This document shows positions 1 through 5,888 of a stretch of DNA of 6,113 bases, piece after piece (positions within the stretch are counted from its first letter, which is position 1; every line of letters begins with the position of its first letter). A program made the position numbers and the translations under genes. The DNA lies in contig JAQUQY010000093.1 in the NCBI GenBank assembly GCA_028715865.1, forward strand, positions 1-6,113, written 5' to 3'. This DNA comes from Syntrophales bacterium. Its GTDB lineage: Bacteria > Desulfobacterota > Syntrophia > Syntrophales > UBA2210. The notes beneath the pieces are model-generated. The model was not told the DNA's origin and made no database searches. It was given only the letters and a program-made list of their open reading frames with translations.

Positions 1-399
1 GATGAGAAACACGCCTGGGCGGCGGCCCGTCTTATCGGGAAGTGGGTCCATGAAAACTTAAGAAAAATTCCAAGTTTCGATGTTCCGATAGCAACGGAAG
101 TTCTGAAACATCGACGCGGCGACTGCAACGAACATACATCGCTTTTTGTGGCCCTGGCACGTGCGGCAGGTATTCCGGCCGACATGTCAGCCGGACTTGT
201 CTACATGGACGGCGCCTTTTATTACCACGCGTGGCCTCGGGTATTCGTGGGAACCTGGGTGCACATGGATCCAACCTTCGGCCAGGCCGTGGCTGACGCC
301 ACTCACTTTGAGCTGGTATCGGGTGATTTTTCCGCCCAGGCTGGTATCGTCATGGCCATGGGGCGTACTGGTATTGAAATAATTGACTTTGAGTTCTGA
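1..399 (+). CDS. Transglutaminase-like (papain-fold) domain protein, C-terminal part, 5' truncated
   Basis: Reading frame 1 is open from the first base to TGA at 397-399 and gives 132 residues with no start codon in view, so the gene begins upstream. The catalytic triad of the bacterial transglutaminase-core fold (PF01841 type) is visible: Cys42 in GDCNEH (codon 124-126), His76 in YYHAW and Asp90 in MDPTFGQ. The Cys motif sits at the start of a helix (HTSLFVALARAAGIPA), as usual in this family. The tail after the Asp (DATHFELVSGD, then GIEIIDFEF) resembles the ends of transglutaminase-domain proteins I recall from deltaproteobacteria. Family members cleave or cross-link via a cysteine thiol, acting as proteases or amidases as often as cross-linkers, so the substrate is not predictable. 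Location is unknown because any signal peptide would lie outside the window. It is on the same strand as the ABC genes, but 406 bp and a separate promoter intervene. Confidence 0.88.
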   Translation, partial: DEKHAWAAARLIGKWVHENLRKIPSFDVPIATEVLKHRRGDCNEHTSLFVALARAAGIPADMSAGLVYMDGAFYYHAWPRVFVGTWVHMDPTFGQAVADATHFELVSGDFSAQAGIVMAMGRTGIEIIDFEF

Positions 400-430
400 T
401 GGTTCCGTAAAATGTCGCTGGAGCCATCGA

Positions 431-456
431 ATCCTGATTTCCCGGGAAATCAGGAT
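431..456. repeat. Perfect 26-bp palindrome (CCCGGG centre)
   Basis: The left arm ATCCTGATTTCCC (431-443) is followed directly by its exact reverse complement GGGAAATCAGGAT (444-456). It lies 32 bp after the stop codon of the transglutaminase-like gene. With no loop it could extrude as a cruciform, or in RNA form a hairpin with about 11 pairs and a tetraloop-sized turn. No T-run follows, so it is not a classical intrinsic terminator. The word CGAATCCTGA at 428-437 recurs at 499-508 inside the neighbouring element, suggesting both belong to the same repeat family. Confidence 0.7.
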
Positions 457-464
457 CGAATCCC

Positions 465-618
465 ATGGCCTCGTAAAAAGGTCCGCAGGCAAGGCGGGCG
501 AATCCTGAGGAATGAGGCGCACTTTTGGTGCGTCGCAATGACGAAGGATGAAGCCCAACGAAGCATCCGGTTATAATGCCGGAGGTCACACCCTCCGGTG
601 ACCTTTTTACGAAGTCAT
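465..618. repeat. Intergenic repeat element with 19-bp imperfect terminal inverted repeats (MITE-like)
   Basis: The left end 465-483 (ATGGCCTCGTAAAAAGGTC) matches the reverse complement of the right end 600-618 at 17 of 19 positions, including an uninterrupted 13 bp (471-483 with 600-612). The element is 154 bp, has no coding capacity and carries internal hairpins: CGCAC/GTGCG at 518-522 and 528-532, and CCGGAGG/CCTCCGG at 579-585 and 592-598. No target-site duplication is obvious. The sequence resembles dispersed intergenic repeats I remember from deltaproteobacterial genomes, ending in GACTTTTTACGAAGTCAT. That is recollection, not a search result. It could be a non-autonomous mobile element (MITE) or a structured REP/BIME-like repeat. 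Confidence 0.65.
579..608 (+). terminator. Terminator-like hairpin within the repeat element
   Basis: CCGGAGG (579-585) pairs with CCTCCGG (592-598) around a 6-nt loop, giving a GC-rich 7-bp stem. A run of five T residues follows at 604-608. The T-run begins 5 nt after the stem rather than directly, so this is a weak match to an intrinsic terminator. An alternative fold, GGTCAC (584-589) with GTGACC (598-603), places the stem next to the T-run. Either could end transcription coming from the transglutaminase-like gene before the ABC promoter. Confidence 0.35.
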
Positions 619-709
619 CAATTCTGAAATCTTCGCAAAGAGGCAAGTAAAAGAAAAAAGATATGAAGTTCAACTCCAAGGGGCTTACGAGATGTATGAG
701 AATTCCACG

Positions 710-737
710 TTGACAACCTCATGGCGTCTGCTAGGAT
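710..737 (+). promoter_or_regulatory. Predicted sigma70-type promoter for the ABC exporter genes
   Basis: There is a perfect -35 hexamer TTGACA at 710-715, a 16-nt spacer and a -10 candidate TAGGAT at 732-737 (4 of 6 matches to TATAAT). Transcription would start near 744, giving a leader of about 60 nt before the ATG at 806. The element lies outside the inverted-repeat unit, so the ABC genes appear to have their own promoter rather than relying on read-through. Confidence 0.55.
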
Positions 738-786
738 ACGAGGCGCTCCAATGCTTGCGAAGAGATCCCTGTGAATCATGAACACT

Positions 787-803
787 GAAATACCGGGTAT
801 TTT
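787..803. promoter_or_regulatory. Inverted repeat immediately upstream of the ATPase start codon
   Basis: GAAATACC (787-794) and GGTATTTC (796-803) are exact reverse complements around a single central G. The repeat ends 2 nt before the ATG at 806 and fills the place where a Shine-Dalgarno sequence would normally be; no clear AGGAGG-like site is seen. As DNA it has the form of a small dimeric-repressor operator. As RNA it could fold only by opening central pairs. A role in controlling expression is inference. Confidence 0.4.
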
Positions 804-805
804 CC

Positions 806-1528
806 ATGGTTAAAATACAGAAACTGACTAAGCGATTCGGGAATACTGTCGCCGTCGACGATATATCCCTTTCTATCGAAGGGGGAGAATTTTTTTCTAT
901 TCTTGGACCAAACGGCGCTGGGAAGACAACAACTCTCAAAATAGTTGCCGGCCTGCTCAACCCTACATTGGGCAAGGTTTTCGTCGGAGGCCTGGATATG
1001 GCCAAAAAGCCTGAACAGGCCAAGGCTCTAATGAGCTACATTCCCGATATCCCCTACGTGTACGAGAAGCTTACGGGTATGGAATTTCTTTACTTTACAG
1101 GAGAATTGTATAATCTCGATCCTCAACGTTATCGAAAGGATACCGAGGAGCTCCTGGAGCTCTTCCTTATGGAAGATTACTGCAACCAGCTTATGGAGAG
1201 TTACTCTCACGGAATGCGCCAAAAAATTGTCATCGCCTCCGCGCTCCTTTCGAACCCTCGTCTTATCATCATCGATGAACCCATGGTCGGCCTCGACCCC
1301 CGCAGCGTACGCCTCGTTAAGGACATACTAAGGGAGCGTGCACGGCCTGGCACGACAATCCTCATGTCAACCCACACACTGGCCCTGGCCGAAGAAATTT
1401 CCGATCGACTGGGAATAATTCACTGCGGGAAACTGATAGCCCTCGGAAGTGTGGCTGACATAAAGAGGGCCGCCCTTGATTCCGCGGGCTTAGAGGATGT
1501 CTTCCTGAACATGACGGCAGAGGCATGA
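806..1528 (+). CDS. ABC transporter ATP-binding protein (ABC-2 exporter type)
   Basis: This 240-residue protein is the cytoplasmic nucleotide-binding subunit that hydrolyses ATP to drive the permease encoded just downstream. Visible motifs are Walker A GPNGAGKT (34-41), a Q-loop region IPDIPYVYEKLTG (79-91) in which Asp81 sits at the usual Gln position, a signature YSHGMRQK (133-140), Walker B LIIIDEP (153-159), D-loop GLDP (162-165) and the switch His190 in STH. SHGM signatures and the IPD variant occur commonly in ABC-2-type exporter ATPases, so these are not defects. Length is normal for a single-domain subunit. ATG 806 is the only reasonable start: an in-frame stop lies at 779-781, and the next residues (MVKIQKLTKRFGN) are the expected N-terminus. 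The ribosome binding site is poor. The substrate cannot be told from the sequence. Confidence 0.95.
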   Translation: MVKIQKLTKRFGNTVAVDDISLSIEGGEFFSILGPNGAGKTTTLKIVAGLLNPTLGKVFVGGLDMAKKPEQAKALMSYIPDIPYVYEKLTGMEFLYFTGELYNLDPQRYRKDTEELLELFLMEDYCNQLMESYSHGMRQKIVIASALLSNPRLIIIDEPMVGLDPRSVRLVKDILRERARPGTTILMSTHTLALAEEISDRLGIIHCGKLIALGSVADIKRAALDSAGLEDVFLNMTAEA

Positions 1529-1532
1529 AGTA

Positions 1533-3218
1533 ATGGACGGTGTTCGTGGAATCGCTTTCGCGAGAGCAAGGGTTCTGATGAACACTATCGCCGGAATAAG
1601 GAACGAACCTCTCATCAAGGTAGTCTTCATAACCACACTTACAACGGCTCTATGGTTCGGAACTTTATATCTTTTCCATTACGGGCTTTCTTTCTTTTAT
1701 GGCTTTCCCATCATAGGCCCAGCTCTCATGGACGAAGCCATGTATATTTTTTTCGCCGTTCTTTTTATTATGCTAATGCTGAGCGCCCTTATTGTCTCTC
1801 ACTCGACATTATTCAATTCCGCGGAGGTAGAATTTCTTTTTTCCAAGCCAATGAATCACAGGATCATCTACATCTACCGCCTTCTGCAGACTGGGGTTTT
1901 CAGTTCCTGGGCCTTTCTATTCCTCGGGCTTCCCCTTCTTATAGCTTATGCTTTAATCAAGGGGGTTTCCGCCTGGTTTTACCTTGCCCTGCCGGCATGG
2001 TTCGCCATGTTCGTTATTCTACCCACGGCGCTGGCCTGTCTGGCGGTCCTTGTTATGGTCCGTTTTTTCAAATACGAAAGGCTGAAATATTATTTCATCG
2101 CTATCATGGCGATCACATTTATGGCGCTTTACTGGTATTACAAAACTGCTATTGCGCCAGAGGCACGTGCAGGCGGAGACATCGCACACTTCATGGATAC
2201 ATTCCTGTACCACCTGAGAATACTGAAACACCCTTTTTTCCCAGGTTACTGGATGGCCTCTTCCATAGTAAAGGCCGGTTCGGGACTGGCTCCACAATCC
2301 TGGAGCTATGTATTCGCCTACGGGGCCACGGCGCTGGTGGCACTCCAGCTCAACTGGCTCGCCTCGGGCGCCCTATTCCATCGGGGATGGCTGAAGTCCC
2401 GGAATAGGTCGAACCGGGCCATATCTCATCCCGACAATGGTGCAACTAACCGCCTACTGGGTTATCTTTCCTTTCTTCCCCGGCCAACGGCGGCTCTGAT
2501 TGTCAAGGATGTCAGGATATTCGCCCGCGATTTCAACCAATACTCACAATTCCTCATATATCTGGCCATATTGGGCGTTTACATATTCAACCTCCGCAAC
2601 ATTCCTGCCTCGGTGGACAATCCGTACTGGAAGATGATAGTTGTTTTTCTTAATCTCTCCGCCACGTCACTTGTCCTGGCCGGCTTTACCGTACGCTTTC
2701 TCTTTCCCCAGATCAGCCTTGAGGGAAACAAAATATGGATGCTGGGACTTGCGCCGATTACCTTTCGCAAACTGGTGCTTCAGAAATTTTTTCTGAATTT
2801 CATCCCTGTTTTACTCATAAGTGAAGCTCTCATGGTGTCAACAAATCTTATGCTATCCACCCCTCCGGGCCTTTTTTTCATATCCTGCTCAGTCGCCGCC
2901 ATGTCAAGCGGGGGATTAGTGGGGTTAGCCCTGGGCCTTGGTTCGCTGTACCCTAATTTCAGGGAAGACAATCCCGCGCGCATTGTTTCCGGTTTTGGAG
3001 GAACACTGAATTTCGTTATCGCCCTGGGTTATGTCATGCTGATGATCATTGTCTTTGCATTTCCATACTTTGCCTATGAGATTCATTACAACATAACAAA
3101 ACAAACATTCTCCTTTCTTCTCAGTGGCGCCTGGGCCACGGCAGTATTAGCCACGGCAGCCGCCGGCATTTTGCCCATGATTGCCGGGTATCGGAAGCTC
3201 CATCGAATGGAATTCTGA
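1533..3218 (+). CDS. ABC exporter permease, polytopic membrane protein
   Basis: This 561-residue protein starts 4 nt after the ATPase stop codon, with CAGAGG at 1518-1523 as a plausible ribosome binding site, so the two are translationally close and co-transcribed. About twelve hydrophobic segments are visible, near residues 28-49, 69-90, 120-142, 148-176, 186-203, 257-279, 338-352, 367-386, 417-437, 447-470, 491-513 and 530-551. Two cytosolic-looking boxes have a similar pattern: EVEFLFSKPMNHR (98-110) and LEGNKIWMLGLAPITFR (396-412). These E...L..(K/A)P..(R) boxes resemble those of large putative ABC exporter permeases (I think the PF16962-like group, unverified). It is about twice the size of a typical ABC-2 permease subunit, consistent with one chain forming the whole channel. 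The substrate is unknown; drug, polysaccharide, peptide or lipid are all possible. Confidence 0.85.
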   Translation: MDGVRGIAFARARVLMNTIAGIRNEPLIKVVFITTLTTALWFGTLYLFHYGLSFFYGFPIIGPALMDEAMYIFFAVLFIMLMLSALIVSHSTLFNSAEVEFLFSKPMNHRIIYIYRLLQTGVFSSWAFLFLGLPLLIAYALIKGVSAWFYLALPAWFAMFVILPTALACLAVLVMVRFFKYERLKYYFIAIMAITFMALYWYYKTAIAPEARAGGDIAHFMDTFLYHLRILKHPFFPGYWMASSIVKAGSGLAPQSWSYVFAYGATALVALQLNWLASGALFHRGWLKSRNRSNRAISHPDNGATNRLLGYLSFLPRPTAALIVKDVRIFARDFNQYSQFLIYLAILGVYIFNLRNIPASVDNPYWKMIVVFLNLSATSLVLAGFTVRFLFPQISLEGNKIWMLGLAPITFRKLVLQKFFLNFIPVLLISEALMVSTNLMLSTPPGLFFISCSVAAMSSGGLVGLALGLGSLYPNFREDNPARIVSGFGGTLNFVIALGYVMLMIIVFAFPYFAYEIHYNITKQTFSFLLSGAWATAVLATAAAGILPMIAGYRKLHRMEF

Positions 3219-3412
3219 CAATATCTTAAAATTATGCTCAAGTCCCAAAGAGGAACCTTTCATCTTTGTAATTTTTAAAAACAGGAATTACATCACCAGG
3301 CATAACTGGATACAACACTCCATGGCCCCCAAAAAATATTCAAATCCTTGCCCACCTCTTATTCAGCAGTTCAAAAAGATCGCATTTTAGGGGGGTTGAG
3401 TGAGAAAATCTA

Positions 3413-3442
3413 TTGCCGTCAGACTTAAGGTAATGCTATATG
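3413..3442 (+). promoter_or_regulatory. Weak candidate sigma70-type promoter for the assembly ATPase gene
   Basis: TTGCCG (3413-3418) and TATATG (3437-3442) each match the consensus at four positions, with an 18-nt spacer. Transcription would start about 30 nt before the start codon. The match is modest and could be chance in AT-rich sequence. Confidence 0.25.
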
Positions 3443-3459
3443 TAGAACCTAATACATAC

Positions 3460-3465
3460 AAGGAG
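3460..3465 (+). promoter_or_regulatory. Ribosome binding site AAGGAG of the assembly ATPase gene
   Basis: AAGGAG lies 14 nt before the ATG at 3480, somewhat farther than the usual 5-9 nt. No alternative start codon exists between the in-frame stop TAA (3450-3452) and this ATG, so it supports the chosen start despite the spacing. Confidence 0.55.
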
Positions 3466-3479
3466 AAAAAAGATCCGAC

Positions 3480-5801
3480 ATGGCCCTTTTTCCATCGCGC
3501 TCAAACCAAAACAACAACGTCAAGGATAACAGCCACATAAATGACCTGGAACAGCAGCTGAACTTTCAAAAAAAGTTCCAGGAAATTACCTATAAAATAC
3601 ACGCGTCCAAGAACGTGAAACAGATCCTCGTTGATCTCCGCGACGACATAGGAAGCCTGTTTGACTCCGAATCCATGACGATTTACGTAACCGACGAGGA
3701 AAACAACCAGATTTATTCAATGATTCTAACGGGAACGAAACTGGGAGAAATACGGGTAGCCATCAACACGCATAGCATTGCCGGATGCGCCGCAGCTAAA
3801 CGCAAGACCCTGAACATCGCCGACGCTTATGACGACGACGAACTGAGAAGTATAGACGAAGAACTCCATTTTGATCGAAGCTGGGATCAGAAGTCGGGTA
3901 AAACTACCCGTCAGGTTCTGGCAACTCCGATCGTACACGGAGACAAGCTCCGTGGAGTCATTCAGATTATCAACAAAAAGAGCGGTGGGAAATTCAGCAA
4001 ACAGGACGTGTCCATCGTCGAGGAAATGGCTCGAATTCTGGGTGTCGCCCTTTACAACCATGAGCGAATCGTACAAAAGAAAAAAACAAAATTCGACTAC
4101 CTGGTCCGCATGGGACTCGTTTCGGTGGAGGAACTGGAGAGTGCCTGGGAGGAATCCAGAAAAAACCGGGAAACTATCGAACAGCATCTCATGAAGTATT
4201 TAAAAATATCAAAGGAGGACATCGGAAAGTCTCTCAGCGAATTTTACCGCTGCGAATTCGTTCAGTTCAGCGACAAGATTGCTACTCCTTACGATCTTCT
4301 AAACAACCTGAAGGAAGAATATCTTCGACGGGAACTATGGGTGCCCCTTGAAAGAGCAGAGGGAACCATTCGCATTATCATAGATGATCCAAACAACATC
4401 ATTAAGCGGGATATGATAGAGAACCTCCTGAAAACCCGCAATGTGACTTACGATATAGCGCTTTACGAAGATATCGTAAAGTTCATCAACCACTTCTACC
4501 AGACGGGAGACACGGGAGGAAGCATCTCCGACATAATCGGAAAACTCGATGACGATGAAGACATTGACATGGGTCTCGATGAAGACGTCACTGAATCTGA
4601 CAGCGTCATCATGCAGCTGGTAAACCGTATAATCAACGACGCCTACTCGAGGAATGCCTCGGATATTCATATAGAACCAAGCATAATCAAGAAGAACGTG
4701 GAAGTCAGGTACCGGGTCGACGGGGCGCTTATGGTATACCAAAAAGTGCCCTTCAGCTACCGCAACGCCATGATATCCAGGATAAAGATAATGTCGAACC
4801 TGGATATTACTGAACGTAGACTCCCCCAGGACGGAAAAATCAAGTTCAGGCGGCCCCGGGGCGACGAAATCGAGCTCCGCGTAGCCACAATCCCGAGCCA
4901 GGGAGGCATGGAGGACGTTGTCATGAGAATCCTGGCCAAGGGAGAAACCATGCCACTGGAAGACATGGGCCTTTCGGAGCGGAACTACCGCGAGATGGTG
5001 GGCAACATTCTCATAAAACCCTACGGCATGTGCCTTGTGGTGGGCCCCACGGGATCGGGTAAAACGACGACCCTTCACGCGGCTCTGCACTACATCAACA
5101 AGCCCGAAACGAAAATATGGACCGCCGAAGATCCCGTGGAAATCACACAGTACGGACTGCGGCAGGTACAGATAAACCCCAAGATCGGTTTCGATTTCGC
5201 GGCGGCCATGCGGTCATTTCTCCGGGCCGATCCCGACGTCATCATGGTCGGCGAAATGCGCGACCATGAGACGGCAAAAACGGGCGTCGAAGCATCCCTC
5301 ACGGGCCACCTGGTTTTCAGCACCCTCCATACAAACAGCGCTCCCGAAACGGTCGTGAGGCTTCTCGACATGGGAATTGACCCCCTGAACTTTGCCGATT
5401 CGCTTCTGGGCATCCTGGCCCAACGGCTGGTTAGAACGCTCTGTAAGGCGTGCAAGGAAGCCTATCACCCCACAAAAGAGGAATATGACGAACTTTCGGA
5501 AAACTATGGAGAAGAGCTGTTCGCATTGCTAAACGTCCCCTACACCGACGAGCTTACAATGAACAGGGCCAAGGGATGCTCTGCCTGTGACGGAACAGGT
5601 TACCGGGGCCGCATGGGGGTTCATGAATTGCTTGTTTCCACACAGGAAGTAAAGGAACTTATCCAGAAAAAAGCTACCGCAGAGGAGCTGCGTGCCAAGG
5701 CTATCGAGCAGGGAATGCGGACACTTCTTCAGGATGGCATCGAGAAGGTTCTAAAGGGTATAACCGATTTTGCACAGGTCAGGAGGGTCTGCATAAAGTA
5801 A
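3480..5801 (+). CDS. GspE/PulE/PilB-family assembly ATPase with N-terminal GAF domain
   Basis: This 773-residue protein is a cytoplasmic hexameric-type motor ATPase of the type II secretion/type IV pilus family. Order of parts: short helical lead (about 20-40), GAF domain (about 41-195), degenerate MshEN-like domain (about 203-340), acidic linker rich in Asp/Glu (357-372), then the N2 and C-terminal ATPase domains (about 373-770). ATPase motifs are complete: Walker A GPTGSGKT (522-529), Asp box AEDPVE (549-554), Walker B region DPDVIMVGEMRD (584-595), His box TGHLVFSTLHTN (608-619), and a zinc-type tetracysteine Cys655, Cys658, Cys700, Cys703. Tetracysteine and extension activity point to the assembly (PilB/GspE) rather than the retraction (PilT) branch. 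It is about 200 residues longer than typical PilB, all explained by the GAF domain. No pilC, pilin or pilT gene is adjacent, so whether it serves pili or secretion is undecided and no symbol is given. Confidence 0.93.
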   Translation: MALFPSRSNQNNNVKDNSHINDLEQQLNFQKKFQEITYKIHASKNVKQILVDLRDDIGSLFDSESMTIYVTDEENNQIYSMILTGTKLGEIRVAINTHSIAGCAAAKRKTLNIADAYDDDELRSIDEELHFDRSWDQKSGKTTRQVLATPIVHGDKLRGVIQIINKKSGGKFSKQDVSIVEEMARILGVALYNHERIVQKKKTKFDYLVRMGLVSVEELESAWEESRKNRETIEQHLMKYLKISKEDIGKSLSEFYRCEFVQFSDKIATPYDLLNNLKEEYLRRELWVPLERAEGTIRIIIDDPNNIIKRDMIENLLKTRNVTYDIALYEDIVKFINHFYQTGDTGGSISDIIGKLDDDEDIDMGLDEDVTESDSVIMQLVNRIINDAYSRNASDIHIEPSIIKKNVEVRYRVDGALMVYQKVPFSYRNAMISRIKIMSNLDITERRLPQDGKIKFRRPRGDEIELRVATIPSQGGMEDVVMRILAKGETMPLEDMGLSERNYREMVGNILIKPYGMCLVVGPTGSGKTTTLHAALHYINKPETKIWTAEDPVEITQYGLRQVQINPKIGFDFAAAMRSFLRADPDVIMVGEMRDHETAKTGVEASLTGHLVFSTLHTNSAPETVVRLLDMGIDPLNFADSLLGILAQRLVRTLCKACKEAYHPTKEEYDELSENYGEELFALLNVPYTDELTMNRAKGCSACDGTGYRGRMGVHELLVSTQEVKELIQKKATAEELRAKAIEQGMRTLLQDGIEKVLKGITDFAQVRRVCIK

Positions 5802-5888
5802 GGGCAACGATCGCTTCTAAAGGGGAACATTATCCCGCGTCAAAGCACTTCGAAGAATACCCTTTTCAGCACACTTTCTTATATGTCG
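5802..5888. other. Convergent intergenic gap between the assembly ATPase gene and mutS
   Basis: The genes on either side end towards each other with 87 bp between stop codons. Only a weak 4-bp stem (GGGA 5823-5826 with TCCC 5833-5836) and a distant AAAGGG/CCCTTT pair (5819-5824 and 5860-5865) are visible. Neither is followed by a proper T-run, so no bidirectional terminator can be called. Confidence 0.45.

Larger units (their letters stand above)
400..805. other. Non-coding intergenic region between the transglutaminase and ABC exporter genes
   Basis: This 406-bp stretch has no convincing coding sequence; the short frames on both strands are broken and lack family resemblance. It contains, in order, a palindrome (431-456), a terminal-inverted-repeat element (465-618), an apparently featureless A-rich stretch (619-709), a sigma70-type promoter (710-737) and a small inverted repeat (787-803) just before the ATPase start codon. 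At 403-416, TTCCGTAAAATGTC resembles the TTCGTAAAAAGGTC end of the element. The repeat may therefore be compound or begin earlier than called here. Confidence 0.75.
3219..3479. other. Non-coding region upstream of the assembly ATPase gene
   Basis: This 261-bp AT-rich gap shows no GC-rich stem followed by a T-run, so no intrinsic terminator for the ABC genes was recognised. No sigma54-type TGGCAC-N5-TTGC element, often found at pilus genes, was seen either. A G-run (AGGGGGGT, 3389-3396) resembles a ribosome binding site and precedes a short GTG-initiated frame that runs into the next gene; I do not call it a gene. A possible weak promoter and a ribosome binding site are listed separately. Confidence 0.5.

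Noticed and set aside
549..577. Perfect TATAAT (572-577) inside the repeat as a promoter
   Set aside because: The matching -35 position (TGAAGC) is poor and a better promoter lies at 710-737.
350..679. 109-codon minus-strand frame across the intergenic repeat
   Set aside because: Spans the palindrome and the inverted-repeat element, overlaps the transglutaminase 3' end and shows no protein family features; inverted repeats readily create such open frames.
1652..2407. 251-codon frame on the plus strand inside the permease gene
   Set aside because: Lies wholly inside the permease, which has coherent membrane segments; the alternate frame is Arg/His/Ser-rich and matches no family I know.
3268..3291. 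GTAATT/AATTAC inverted repeat after the permease gene as a terminator
   Set aside because: Only six AT-rich pairs with a 12-nt loop and no following T-run; too weak to support termination.
3181..3390. 69-codon frame on the plus strand overlapping the permease C-terminus
   Set aside because: No ribosome binding site, its first third overlaps the permease gene in another frame, low-complexity composition and no recognisable domain.
3569..3575. In-frame A-AAA-AAG slippery heptamer in the ATPase gene, next to small hairpins (3560-3578 and 3545-3582)
   Set aside because: No stable stem follows the heptamer at the usual distance, and a -1 shift would meet a stop after a few codons. Runs of Lys codons produce this by chance.
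4335..5090. 251-codon minus-strand frame opposite the assembly ATPase gene
   Set aside because: Antisense shadow of a gene with intact catalytic motifs; no independent start signal or domain.
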